A program made the position numbers and the translations under genes. Below the pieces are notes generated by a model, which did not search any database, had not been told where the DNA came from, and saw only the letters and a list, made by a program, of their open reading frames with translations. Below, one piece after another: positions 12,401 to 24,087 of a stretch of 64,000 nucleotides of DNA (positions within the stretch are counted from its first letter, which is position 1; each line of letters begins with the position of its first letter). This DNA is from Anarhynchus alexandrinus. Its lineage: Eukaryota > Chordata > Aves > Charadriiformes > Charadriidae. Location: positions 310,001-374,000 of the forward strand of contig VUYV01000081.1 of NCBI GenBank assembly GCA_008711295.1, given 5' to 3'.

Positions 12401-14612
12401 CTGTTTTTGGAGTGGCAGAGCTGGGCGGAAGGCAGAAGGAGCCGGGCAGAGCCGGAGCCGGGCTGCCAGCCAAGGGTTTTTTCCAAGCTGTGTTTAAAGA
12501 GCCGCCACGCCGCGCGGCCCTGAGCGGCAACACGCTATTTGGACAGCGGTGGCTTTCCTGCCCGGGCGCGGGTGCGCAGCCGGCGCGGCGGCAGGGTCCT
12601 TCCCCTGCGCTGATGGGTAAAAAATCACCGCTGGCAGGAGGTGCTTCTTACCAAAGCTGTGCCACGGGTCAGCGTCACGAGCAGCAGCGAAGCCAGTGGA
12701 GCTGCCGAGACAAATCCCCAGTCGCCCTGTCCCTCGCAGGGCTGCTGGCATCCCTTTTGTGTCCCTTGGCTGTAGCAAGCTGGACCCCGGCTCTTGGCTG
12801 CTTTACTGATTGATGGTCAGAGATCAGACAATTTGTTTGGGCTTTTTCTTGGGGTTTTTTTTTTTCCTTTTCCAACAGTCATGTCTTTTCCCAGTAGAGG
12901 CTTTGCTGGAGCCGCCCCGCTGTTAAGTGGCTCGTTGCTTTCAACGAGGTGCAGGTGTAGAGGCTTCTGCAGGGCCCGGAAGGGTCGGGAGGAGAGGAGA
13001 GAGGTGTTGTAGCCCTCTGGAGAGGGGGCAGTGAAAGGGAAGAATGCCATCCAGCGAAGGATGGGTATTGCTTGCGGGGGACTCCGAAGCGAGGAGAAAC
13101 TGGGTAAGGGGTGCTGTGGCTTCGGGTCTGACCTCGGGGTGGGAGCATAGGGCGCATCACTTGAAACAGCCATTGACTTGTTGGCTAGGAGAGCCTGTCC
13201 TCTCACTTGGGGCCTTTTTTGGGGGGGTTTGCTGTCTTTTCCCCAGGGACGCTGGCGGGGAGTGAGTAGCTAGCTTGCTTTGAGGCTCTGTTTCCCTAGC
13301 TTGTGCGCTGGCTGTGCCTTCCCGTGGCTACTAGATGCTGCTTTGTCAACGTTTTTGGCCCCTCTGGCTGAAGAGACACCATCTTCCTCCTGCCCTGGGC
13401 ACCAGCAAAGAGGGGTTTTGAGATGCCTTTGGCGAGGAAAAGCCCCTCTCTGTCTAGCCCTGACTGTGGGGTGGGGAAGGGCTGTCTGGGATTCCCCATG
13501 GTGTTGCGACATGCTGCTGGGTTGTGTCCCCACAGCACGTGGGAAAGCAGCCGCGTGAAGAGTAGACTTCCCACCACCCCACCCCCCCCACCAGCCAGCG
13601 ACCGGCCACCCCGTGGGGAGAGGGTGCTGCTCCCACCGCCCGCGCACCAGCGACACGGCCGTGGGGACAACCTCTGCCGTACACGCTGGCGGTAGATTCG
13701 CAGCGATGATGTTTATCGCGAAGCTGGTGTCGCGGTGGGGAGGACACCGTTGCGTCGGGTGGTGGCTGTCGCGGTGGGAACGCTGCTGTGTTACGTTGCA
13801 GCTGCTCCGTACAGGTTTTCTGTCAGATGCTGGGGGAAAAGAAATCCCTATGGAAAGTCTCTCTTTGTGTGGCCCCTCTTTCCTCCTGAGCCCAGGCCGT
13901 TTCCTTCCTTGCCCAGTCCTTCTTCTGTGATGAAAGTGTCTGGGCTGGCAGTGTTCTTTCAGTACTCCGAAAAATAATGGCGCTCATTGCAGATGGTCAT
14001 AAACCTGTGTGTGATACAAAAGCGGAGGAAAATAACAGGAAGAGTTGTACAGGGGTTATTTCAGGGGCGAAGTGCCCAAATGGAGACGGGGCTTTTGGGA
14101 GGCTGCTGCAAAGGGAAAAGCCGCGCGTTGTTGAAAGGCAGAGCGGCTCTCCGGCTCACTTTGCATGCAGCGACCAGCCAGCCCGGAGGAGCGTTGCTGC
14201 CAGGGAGAGGTCAGAGCAGAGTCTAAAAGGCTGTTTTCTCCCCATCTGGCAGCTCCTGGGCTGGGGGGCTGGAGCGCGAGCTGGCAGCAGGAGCTCTCTC
14301 TGATCAATTTGTAAAACCTGGAGCGCCCATGCCCAGCAGGGAAGCAAGTATCTCTGCAACCTTCCTAGCCCTGCTGTGGGCAACAGCTTCCCTCCTGGTG
14401 TTTCACACCACCAAGGGCTGGAATAAAGGCTGGACCAACATCCCTTGGCTGGGAGCTGCATCTAAACTGAGTTTGCCTCTAAGGGACCATGCAGTCCCTC
14501 CACGACCGTGCAAAACCAGCTGCTACAGCCCCACGGGAGTTTGTCCGCAAAGGGAAGGGGCACAGCTGTGACTTCAGGAGAGCCCCAGTTGGGATCTGGC
14601 TCTGCTGGTTAG
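9421..14612. other. Non-coding interval with CpG-rich patches
   Basis: No gene recognised. CpG-rich patches occur at about 10980-11640 and 12480-12600; a third, weaker one lies near 13590-13760. Simple repeats include a (TAAAA)n tract at 11779-11800 and a T run at 12282-12300. The AT-rich stretch 11990-12180 is unlike its GC-rich surroundings but carries no recognisable gene. Confidence 0.5.
12282..12300 (+). repeat. Poly(T) tract
   Basis: Nineteen consecutive thymines follow G-rich and T-rich short runs. No retroposon body was recognised upstream or downstream. Confidence 0.85.
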
Positions 14613-15070
14613 AATCATGGAATGGTTTGGGTTGGAAGGCACCTTAAAGATCGTCAAGTTCCAACCCCCCTGCCCCAGGTTGCCCAACCCACCAGCCCAG
14701 GTTGCTCCAAGCCCCGTCCAACCTGGCCTTGAACACCTCCATGGGGCAGCCACAGCTTCTCGGGGCAACCTGCGCCAGGGGCTCACTGCCCTCACAGCGA
14801 AAAATTTCTTCCTGATATCTGATCTAAATCTCCCCTCTTCCAGTTTGAAGCCATTCCCCCTCATCCTATCACTACATGACCCTGTAAAAAGCCCCTCTCC
14901 AGCTTTCTTGTAGGCCCCCTTCAGATACTGGGAAGCTGCTATAAGGTCTCCCTGGAGCCTTTTCTTCTCCAGGCTGAACAACCCCAACTCTCTCAGCCTG
15001 TCCTCATGGGAGAGAGGTGCTCCAGCCCTCGGATTATCCTCGTGGCCTCCTCTGGACCTGCTCCAGCTCT
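14613..15070 (-). mobile_element. CR1 LINE 3' end, minus strand
   Basis: Reading the reverse strand, the copy ends with the CR1 tail (here at 14613, AGAATCATGGAATGGTTTGGGTTGG side). It extends through the 3' untranslated region into the end of the ORF2 region (signatures complementary to CTGGAGAAGAG and GGAGACCTTA). The 5' side is truncated at about 15070, as is usual for CR1. The reading frame is broken and the copy is dead. Confidence 0.93.
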
Positions 15071-17953
15071 ACCTGAAAGCTCTCAGGCAGCCAGTCCCGG
15101 GGAGGCCCAGGACAGCTTTGCTCCCTCAGCGCTGAAAAGGGCTCTGGGTGCTGCCCCTGGGCACGGGGTAGTGCTTATGGGCAGGGCTGCGGTGGTTTGG
15201 GGCTCTTCACCATGCACGTGGGGTGAGCGCCGAGCCCGAGAGCAGCCTGCCCTCCCCCTGCCCAGTGGTACCGTGGTACATCTGACGGGAGAGGCGTTGG
15301 GGGAGCCATGGCGAGGGCGCGAGCACCGCGGCAGGCGGGGTTTGCCGGGGCCGCTGACCTGGCAGGCTGTGAATCAGCTACCGCGATTGCTCTTGTTGTT
15401 GATGGCCGGGATGGGAAATGCAATTGAGGCACCTTAATGAAAAGCTAACAAAGTTGGGTTCGGAGGGAGGGCTGGCGTTCCGGTAGCCATGCTTCGCGGT
15501 AGAGAATAGTATGAGTGATTTGTCTGGGAATATTCCTACGGCCGCGCCGGCAGCAGCGTGCTGACCATGGGCCGGGACCCCATGCAGGCGCAGAGCGAGA
15601 GGGTCTCTGGGGACCAAGCTGTTTATTTTGGATTGTGCAAATAAAGAAATGCTGTTAATTTTACAGCAGCTTCTTCTCAGAAGATATTTGGCGTGCCAGG
15701 CTCTGACTGTGTGTGTGTTACCAGCACGGCGCAGCCAACCATTTTCTCGCCCTCCATAATTTCTGAGTCTGGTGTTAATAAGGCTCATTGTGAAGTGGTT
15801 CCAGTAGGAAAGCCCATGAGGGTGCATGAATCTTGCTTGCTGGCTGTACCCCAAAATGCCGGAGAAAGTCCAACATAGAGCTGGGGGATGCTCCTGCCGC
15901 TCGAAGAAGGCTCGTGGCTTATGGCCAAGGCCAGTGGGCTTTTCTCCCAAAGCCTTTCCCCACCCATCTGAACTCTCCAGAAGAGTTCCACATTCCTTAT
16001 CTCCTGCCATCTGAGGGAAGAATGTTTTTTGTACATGGAGAGCTGGATGGGAAGGCCGGAAAGATGGATTGCTCAGATGCAAGCCTCTAGGCCTTTCTTC
16101 CTCCTGTTTAACGTAATATGGGACTTGATCTAAAAAAAAAAAAAAAGAAATAGAAACAAACCCAAAACCAACAAACCAAAACCAACTTATATTAGAATGT
16201 TGGAAAGGGAAGAACATGGCAAATAAAGTTCAAGTGACTTATTAATCTGATTTAGTGGGTGTCTTTTTTCTGGCTGGGACTTCCAGCGCTCGAATCCTTT
16301 TAAGACTGTAGAGTTGGTCCAAAGTGTGATGGGACTCTCCTATTCTTTATGACCTAAATCAGTGACCCAAAGCATAATATTTTCTCTAGAACCATCTGTT
16401 TCCTCTTCTTGCCAAGGGGATTTCACAATGCCTGGTTGCTCTGAATAATTGTACATGTGCAAGGATATGACTTGCCACAGGGAGAAAATTAACTGAATAA
16501 GGGCAGGTGGATGCTCTTGAGTTTTCTGTTGAAACTACTACCCTTTAGAAAGAGAGGGTGAAGAAGCACGCAGCTGAGTAATATTTTGTGCCCACACTAA
16601 ATTTTTTTTAAGCCTACATATTTAAAAAAAAAAAGCAAAACTACAGTTAGGCGCTATCTGGGATGAGCTGAGTAGATACCAAGTCAGCCTGTGTTTTGAC
16701 AGCCCCTTTATCAAACGTCTCGGAGATCTGGTTTGGAGCAGTGTGAAACACAGGAGTACAGATGTTGGGTGACTAATTCATGCTTCGGCTAAACTTCAAT
16801 GACCATGAACGCACATCTGTTTCGACTTAGCTATCCGCCAAATGGCCTGCAACAGGGTACTCTGCATTACAAACATCATGTTTTCAATTTTTTGCTTCAG
16901 ATTTGTGAGCGGTGGCTGCAGCCTGCGTTCTGGGAAGCAGAAGGTACCCAGGGATTGTGACCAGGGCAGCAATGTTCAGGGCTTCTGACTCCGGCAGTAG
17001 GAGATTTTTGTAGCATTAGCAGGATTCCCAAGGCAAACAACTCCTTTCTTTTAAATCTGTCTTCGTACGGGAGACTTGCTTTTTCTTGTTCATCTTATCT
17101 GCGCTTATCACCCAGCTCTCTGACTTGCTCACTTCCTGCTCTGTGTATCTTTTTCTTTTCTTAATTAGAAAATTGGGAGGAGGGGGGGAGGCAGACCAAC
17201 AGTTCCTGGTGAGGAAATGCCATTTGTATAAAACTGCCTTGATAAATTCTCAGTAGTATTCTTCCAGCCCAATAATCCTACTACAGCATCCTTAAATAAA
17301 AGCAAACGGAGGAGAGGGCTTTGATCCGTCATTACAATGTCTCTTTGCGAAGTCGATCCCATAACGTGGGCATGGGATGGTACCCATTGCTTCCTCCAGG
17401 TGGTTCTTCACTTGCGTGCAGCCCTGTCCTTGCATAACATGCCCTCAGCACCCTAAAGAGGGGTGATTTCTGTGCCACGGGGGACAAGGAGATGGGTGGT
17501 GATGACCAGGTGGTCGGTGTGGTGTGTCCCTGTTTTGAAGGGTCAACGCTTGTCCCCAGGAGCGCCTGCCTGGCTGTACTTTTGCAGCCAGCAACGCAGC
17601 ATGCATGGCTGGAGAGCCAGCCTGGTCCCCGGCTGTGCGGTGGGACAAGCCCTCTTTCGGGAGGAAGAGGGAAGGTGTGCTTTAGCCCTCCTGCTTGGGT
17701 CACGCTGGCTATGAGCGGGCCCCAGGTGAGAGCTGGGATGCTGTGGCTGGATGCAGCCTTTAGCGTGGATGGGTCGGTCCGTGTGTCCCAGCGCGTCCAG
17801 CTGGGCAGCTGTGTTTGGTGGAGACCGGGCAGAGGGCAAGCGGTAGGGTGAGACCCGCCAGGCGTTGCGGAGGCTGGGCCTTGGCAGGCATTGACTGGAT
17901 CTCCTGCTTATGTCCCGTCTCCCATATGGGCATGGGAATATCATCCTTCTCTT
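15071..17953. other. Non-coding unique sequence
   Basis: No exon or transposon recognised. There is a 15-base A run at 16132-16146. The stretch 15600-17160 is more AT-rich than its flanks and CpG-poor. A (T)CTTAATTAGAAAATTGGG segment followed by a G-rich run is at about 17155-17190. Confidence 0.5.
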
Positions 17954-18137
17954 AGAATCAGAGAATCAGAGAATCATAGAATGGTTTAGGTTGGAAAGGA
18001 CCTTGAAGCTCATCTAGTCCCAACCCCCCTGCCCTGGGCAGGGACACCTCCCACCAGCCCAGGTTGCTCCAAGCCCCGTCCAACCTGGCCTTGAACACCT
18101 CCAGGGATGGGGCCTCCACAGCTTCGCTGGGCAATTT
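17954..18137 (-). mobile_element. CR1 LINE 3' fragment, minus strand
   Basis: It begins with three copies of the 8-bp tail (AGAATCAG, AGAATCAG, AGAATCAT) and continues with the conserved AGGTTGGAAAGGACCTTGAA block and the CACCTCCCACCAGCCCAGG block. The match fades after about 18137, giving a 5'-truncated copy of about 180 bp. It is the transposon closest upstream of the exchanger exon (1.3 kb). Confidence 0.92.
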
Positions 18138-19385
18138 GGTCCAGTAGTTAAACCTTTCATAGCTGGGCTCTTCCCCCCCCTTTCTGGGTGGTGGGGTTTT
18201 TACGAGCAAAACCAGTTCAGCCTTTTGTATTCTTCAGCAAGGTAAAGGTATTGATGTACTCATTTTCCTCTCTTCATAGAAACATTTTTAAGTACCGTGT
18301 GATTAAATTAACTTGTAATGGAGAAGCATAGTATGGCAAAGGCTCTCCTTGAGGAGAAAATACAGCTTTAATAAGTAGGAATCTGGCTTTTATTGGCTGG
18401 TAAAATCGAGACTGTAACACTGAGCATGCTCAGGTTTTCGCACTAAGCATCTCTGTGTACTTAAAGGCATCTGTTCTGCCGGTTTATGCACTGTTAACTA
18501 ACTGCAAACCTCTTTAACAGCTCCTCTCCACTGCTGGAAAATCCTGAGGCAGGACAAGGGCAAGTGCTGCTGTCATGCCTGATGACTGATGTTGTAAATG
18601 GAGTGAGAAAGGCCCTTGAAGGGGAAGCCGTCAAAGCTGACCTAGTGGGAAGGGAGCGCAGGGACAGGTTTCCTCTCGAAGCATGCCAAGAGAGCCAGGC
18701 TCGGATGCACATGGGGCTCTTTCCAGTTTCATGAAGGTGCAAAGTGATGCGCTGTGGAGGGAATGGCTCCAAAATCATTAATTAAAGACTGTCCTTCTGG
18801 TGCGCCTTATGACCAAGTTGCTGTTAAGGATAAGGTTTTGCCAGGGCTTGAGCTCACTTCGTGCGGCTTTCAGATGGGGAGTAGGTGCTTGGGAGGACTC
18901 TGAGCAAGAAAAGGCTGTGAAATACGTAGTTTACAGTGATTAAAACCAGCAAGTATAAAAATATTTTTTAAAAACGATCGGGAGACGGGAGATTTCCCTG
19001 TCCTCTCCTGCTTTCGCCCTGAACTCCCGTGAGTGAGTGCACTGTAATTTTGAAATGGGAAACACTTCTGCCGGCTGCGAAGCGGAATGATGGGCTTTAA
19101 CTAGATGAGAAACAAGAAAGTGCAATTGAACAAATAGGCTTTCAGTGGAGAGAAAGAAAGCGGCATTAAACATCATAGTAGCTAAAGAGGGCAGGTGCTA
19201 ACCCACCAGTAGCATCTGAATCCGTCCTTGTTCAGATAGCTGAACTACATGGAAAACTGCAGCAGTCATAATGCAAAGGAGCTCATTAGATGGGTCATCT
19301 TGAGTAACAGGGTAACTTGATTATATGTTTGGGAAAGATGGGAGATAAACGGGGTGTAGAGGAAAACGCGTTATCTCTGGCTGGC
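18138..19385. other. Intron or 5' flank directly before the exchanger exon
   Basis: Unique, mostly CpG-poor sequence with no repeat or open frame of note. It leads into the branch point and acceptor of the exchanger exon. Confidence 0.55.
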
Positions 19386-19419
19386 CTCACTTAATGCCTC
19401 TTTCATTTTGTCTCTGCAG
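19386..19419 (+). other. Splice acceptor, polypyrimidine tract and candidate branch point
   Basis: A pyrimidine-rich tract (TTTCATTTTGTCTCTGCAG, 19401-19419) ends in CAG at 19417-19419, immediately before the exon. A branch-point match CTCAC at 19386-19390 puts the adenosine 31 nt upstream of the exon, within the normal range. No AG occurs between it and the chosen CAG. The acceptor shows that the first coding exon is preceded by at least one non-coding exon. Confidence 0.85.
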
Positions 19420-19456
19420 CTTGAGGACGTTTGGGACCTGTTTGGTGGAAGTGGCC
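19420..19456 (+). other. SLC8A1: 5' untranslated part of the exchanger exon
   Basis: These 37 bases lie between the splice acceptor and the start codon. In mammals SLC8A1 exon 2 likewise begins with a short untranslated leader that receives alternative upstream first exons from tissue-specific promoters. The stretch is open in the same frame as the protein: one base, then 12 sense codons, then the ATG. This matters only if exon ends are joined to each other, because the leader would then be translated. It contains no upstream ATG. Confidence 0.85.
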
Positions 19457-21255
19457 ATGTCGCGAGCAACTCACCCACCCACCTTCCCAGTGAGCTTCCA
19501 ACTCCTCGGCGTTGTGCTGGTGTTGCTCTTCCATGCAGGCAGCATACACGCAGAGAGCCCCAGCGAGCTGCCTGTGAACGACACCGAGGAGTGCACTGGC
19601 TCATACATCTGCAAAAAGGGTGTGATTCTACCAATATGGGAACCCCAAGACCCCTCATTTGGTGACAAAATCGCTCGGGCAACAGTGTATTTTGTAGCCA
19701 TGGTGTACATGTTCCTGGGAGTATCTATCATAGCTGACCGCTTCATGTCCTCCATCGAAGTCATTACATCCCAAGAGCGGGAAATAACCATCAAGAAGCC
19801 CAACGGCGAGACCAGCAAAACCACAGTGAGGATCTGGAATGAGACCGTTTCCAACCTCACACTGATGGCCTTGGGCTCGTCTGCCCCCGAGATCCTCCTG
19901 TCTGTTATCGAAGTGTGTGGCCATGGCTTCACAGCAGGGGACTTGGGGCCAAGCACAATTGTGGGGAGTGCTGCGTTTAACATGTTTGTCATCATTGCGA
20001 TCTGTGTTTACGTTGTTCCAGATGGAGAGATAAGGAAGATCAAGCACTTGCGAGTGTTTTTTGTTACAGCGGCCTGGAGCATCTTTGCCTACACTTGGCT
20101 TTACATTATTTTATCCGTATCTTCTCCTGGGATTGTGGAGGTTTGGGAAGGCTTGCTCACCTTCTTCTTCTTCCCCATCTGTGTGGTGTTTGCCTGGATA
20201 GCTGACAGGAGGCTTTTATTTTATAAGTACGTCTACAAGAAATACCGAGCTGGCAAGCAGAGAGGCATGATCATTGAGCATGAGGGTGACCGGCCCTCCT
20301 CCAAAGCTGATATCGAGATGGATGGCAAAGTTGCTAATTCTCATGTGGAGAACTTTTTGGATGGGACATTGGTGTTGGAGGTGGATGAGAAAGACCAGGA
20401 CGATGAGGAAGCCAGGAGGGAAATGGCTCGGATCCTGAAGGAGCTGAAACAAAAGCACCCCGACAAAGAAATTGAACAGCTTATAGAGTTGGCCAACTAC
20501 CAGGTCCTGAGCCAGCAGCAGAAGAGCAGGGCCTTTTACCGCATTCAGGCCACTCGGCTTATGACGGGAGCTGGCAACATCTTGAAGAGACATGCTGCAG
20601 ACCAGGCCCGCAAAGCTGTCAGCATGCATGAGGTCAACAGTGAGGTGGCAGAAAATGACCCCATCAGCAAGCTCTACTTTGAGCAGGGTACCTACCAGTG
20701 TCTGGAGAACTGTGGCACTGTCGCCCTGACCATCGTTCGCCGGGGAGGTGACTTGACCAACACAGTGTACGTTGACTTCCGGACAGAGGATGGGACGGCC
20801 AATGCTGGCTCTGACTATGAGTTCACTGAAGGGACAGTGGTCTTCAAGCCTGGAGAGACCCAGAAGGAAATCCGTGTTGGCATAATCGACGATGACATAT
20901 TTGAGGAGGATGAGAACTTCCTGGTCCATCTCAGCAACGTCCGTGTGAGCACTGATGCCTCGGATGAGGGCATTCTTGAGGCCAGTCGTGTCTCAACGCT
21001 TGCTTGCCTGGGATCACCGTCTACTGCCACCGTCACCATCTTTGACGATGACCACGCTGGCATCTTCACCTTTGAGGAGCCAGTAACACATGTCAGTGAA
21101 AGTGTGGGGACCATGGAAGTCAAAGTGTTGCGAACCTCTGGTGCACGAGGAAATGTTATTGTGCCCTACAAAACCATTGAAGGCTCAGCCAAAGGTGGAG
21201 GAGAGGACTTTGAAGACACCTGCGGGGAGCTGGAATTCCAGAACGATGAGATAGT
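19457..21255 (+). CDS. SLC8A1: NCX1-type Na+/Ca2+ exchanger, N-terminal coding exon (partial gene)
   Basis: The plasma-membrane antiporter exchanges Na+ for Ca2+ and clears calcium from heart, nerve and kidney cells. The exon gives 599 codons plus two bases of codon 600. Residues 1-32 form a signal peptide, with predicted cleavage before Glu33. Asn41 (NDT) is mature position 9, the glycosylation site known in mammalian NCX1; Cys46 and Cys52 are mature 14 and 20. Five hydrophobic segments lie near 72-92, 131-155, 165-187, 198-220 and 226-248. The alpha-1 repeat carries GSSAPE, with Glu145 and Asn175 equal to transport residues 113 and 143. The XIP region is 251-270 and an acidic stretch 308-322. 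CBD1 (about 403-541) keeps its calcium ligands Glu417, Asp453, Asp478-480, Glu483, Glu486 and Asp530-532. CBD2 starts near 533 with Glu548 and Asp584 and is cut by the exon end. Segments 6-10 are not in the window. The ATG at 19457 is chosen because it lies inside the exon, has G at -3 and starts the signal peptide. Compared with mammalian NCX1 recalled from memory, about 94% of core residues agree; NCX2 and NCX3 are clearly further. A bird paralogue is the only serious alternative. Confidence 0.93.
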
Positions 21256-21261
21256 GTAAGT
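21254..21261 (+). other. Splice donor of the exchanger exon (GTAAGT)
   Basis: The exon ends at 21255 after the first two bases of a valine codon, and GTAAGT follows at 21256-21261. Reading on instead would meet TAA at 21257-21259, so splicing is required. The split (two bases used) and the sequence before it (NDEIV) fall where mammalian SLC8A1 exon 2 ends, ahead of the mutually exclusive exons A and B. Confidence 0.9.
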
Positions 21262-22597
21262 GAAGTTTTTATTTTTTGCTTACAGTCTTTGGTTCTCCTG
21301 AAATTAAATGCACGTGGCTCCCAGAGCTGCACTGGAGGTGTTTGGGTGCCAGCACGTTGCAATAAGCCATGAATGGCCTTATGTGCTTTGGGGAGCCTGA
21401 AATACCGCGTTCCTGCCTTGCTAACAGACCAGAGAGCGAAGCCTGCTCAGGGGCACTCCACCCTCCCAGCAGCAGGGAGGTGGGACTGGTTTGGGAGCCC
21501 AGCCTCCCGCACCCTACCCATGCGCTGAGCAGATCTCTATAGCCTCGGCTCTACAGTGAACAGTTCTCTACAGTTCTCTACAGAGAACAAAACCGAGCTG
21601 GCTGTTACCGCTCAGTCGTAAGGACCTGTCTTGTGAAGGGCCTGAACTGAGTGTATGAATTGCGGTACCTACTTCCCCGTGCCTCTTGAGGGTCAGGTCA
21701 TCTGGGGCTGGGCCACAGCCTGTTCCACCGTTCAGGGCTTTGGTGAAGGTCGCTGCATCTCTTCCTCTTCAGAAGGCTGCAGGCCTGGGTCATTGTCCAA
21801 TGCATGTCCTGAAAAAGTACTGTCATGCAGAGAAGCCTCATAGTTAGGATGCAACTGCAGCCACATTTGCCTGCTTGCAAATAAAAGAGGCTGAAAGCTG
21901 TTGGAGGCTACTTCGGAGTGTTGCTAGGTGGATGGTGGAAAAATTATTAGTGCTGTAGCCTTGTTTATTACATTATGTGGAGAATATAAATTAGCCCAGT
22001 AATCTATCCTTGGGTATGTCATGGAGACATTTCCTTGCCCAGCTGGGGCTCAGGGAGGAGCAAAGGTTGGGAGTTGCGTTGTTCCAGTCTGAGGCTCTTC
22101 CTACAGTGGAGGCAGTGTCTGTAGGTCAGTCCATGCCAACAGTAGACTCTGTATCGCAAAACCACTGTGTAGAACTTGGAGCAGTGACTGATGAAGGGCA
22201 CTGCTGTGTCACAGGAGAGCTAAATGTTGGCTTGGGTGTTGGGCATCATAAAACTGGTCTCTTCGGAGCTGAGACAGACCCATGATGAGTGCTGGGAGTG
22301 GGCCTTATGTTCTGTCACTTGTATCTGCTCCGTGCGCACAGGGAGACTGAAGCAAACGGGGGAATCATAAAACTACTTGAAGTAGGGGGGGGAAAAGAAG
22401 TCATTTGTAGTTCTCAGGCAGGGTACTAGACCGGTTGGGGTTTTGACTTCTCAGGAAAAACTGAGCAAGAACAACTCATCTCCAGCAATCTGGAGGCCAG
22501 AACGTGCATTTTGCTCACACAAGGGTCAAGAGCACACAATATGCCATTGTTCCTGGCTCCTGAATGATAACTGTAGTAGAGAGCAATGCAGTTACTT

Positions 22598-22618
22598 GAT
22601 TATTTATTTATTTATTTT
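22598..22618 (+). repeat. (TATT)n microsatellite
   Basis: TTATTTATTTATTTATTTT, about four to five units, within unique intron sequence. Confidence 0.85.
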
Positions 22619-24077
22619 CATTTTGGGAGAAGCAGGGAGCTGTCTGCAGAGATGCAATGAACTAGGCTATAAGGATATCCCCCGAAGGCTCTTTACTCTT
22701 TTATCCAGGTCACTCAGCACTAGCGAAACTGGGCTACTGGCAGGAAGACGTTTGATCTCAGTTCCCCTGGGATGCGACATGTTTACATGGCAGGCCAAAC
22801 ACACGGCCGCAGGCTCTGCGACCGCGCTCAGAGGGCCTCGGCCTTCCCCCGTGTCTCGGATCCATCGCTCTGGCCAGGACGGCTGTGCTGTCCTTCATCA
22901 AAGACACGTAGTGCCACCTGTGTCGGCACTGCCCGTTGGTGCTCGGTCTCTGATGTGGGGTTTGGCAGTGAAAGCGTTGCACCGGGTCCCGCCGCGCTCT
23001 GCCTCTGCCGGTGGCCTCTCCTCCGCCGCTGACTTTTGCCGACAGCGCAGTAACCAAGGGCTGTGCTGGAAACGGGCTGACCGCATCCTACCGGAGCTGC
23101 TGCCTGGCCTCCCGGGGGGCGTGCTGGGGTGCCCTCCCCACGGCGGCAAGCCTCCTCCTTCCTTTTCTTACTGGCTCTCAGCACGTGCACAGCAAGCAAG
23201 AAATGGGGGAAAACAGCTTTCTTAGACACCGAAAGCGTGTCTTTTTTTCTGTGCAGATGTCAGGACATTGCTGTCCTATCTCTATTGCCTTTAAACTATC
23301 TCTCCGGGGAATCACAGGGAGGGATGGGACATGGGAAACACCACTTTAGGAGTTCACCGGTACAGGTGAGGGCTTGGGGAATGGGGTGGGAGGAGGTGGC
23401 CACTGCAGGGCCATATGTTGACCAGGGGGCTTGCTCCATTCAGGTGGGAGAGGACATGCACATACCTTATTTTTCTGGGAGAAGGATGAAACTGATTGTA
23501 CAAATTGCAATCTACTCACGTGCCTGAAAGGCAGCAGGTAGTCATCTAAAACTTAGCTGCTACAGTCCACGTTCAGGTGTCGGATGGTACCACCTGACTT
23601 GCAGAAGATTTCCTGCAGGTCCGCGTTTGCCTGGGCACGACTTTAGGACAGCCCTGCAGCACAAAGGTGGTGCGGTCCTGAAGCTGAGGTGCTGCTTAGA
23701 GGCATCCTCCCTTGGAAGAATTTCCTCTGATGGGAATAGAGAAGACGTGCTAGCACGATATGTGGATTATAGAGCCTGTTCGCTATGTCGTTGCTGGTTC
23801 GTGCTGCGCTTCAGCGAAATCACAGCTGCGTAGAATGGTGCGATTCCCCAGCATGTTTAATAAAGTTCTAAAACTTCAGGTTTTCCCATGGTCTGGTGGC
23901 CGAGAGGTGGCTTTGCTGACCTTTCTAAAGGTCGTCAGTGCCTCTTCAGCTCTGCCATTCTAGGCTGTATCAATCAGCTCGATAAAATCGAGTACGGCGT
24001 GTTTTTCTGGGGTATGAACAACAAACGTAGGGCAGTGCAGGGGGACACGAGGATGAAAGAAAACTGTGTACAAGCCT

Positions 24078-24087
24078 CTATTTTTAG
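24078..24087 (+). promoter_or_regulatory. Perfect MEF2 consensus site in a small hairpin
   Basis: CTATTTTTAG fits the MEF2 consensus YTA(W)4TAR exactly. The flanks make CCTCTA-TTTT-TAGAGG, a 6-bp stem with a 4-base loop. The position, 2.8 kb downstream of the exon of a heart-expressed gene, makes an enhancer role conceivable, but single sites of this kind occur by chance and nothing else supports it. Confidence 0.3.

Noticed and set aside
16288..16304. GCTCGAATCC, like a tRNA T-loop
   Set aside because: No matching acceptor stem, D arm or anticodon arm could be folded around it.
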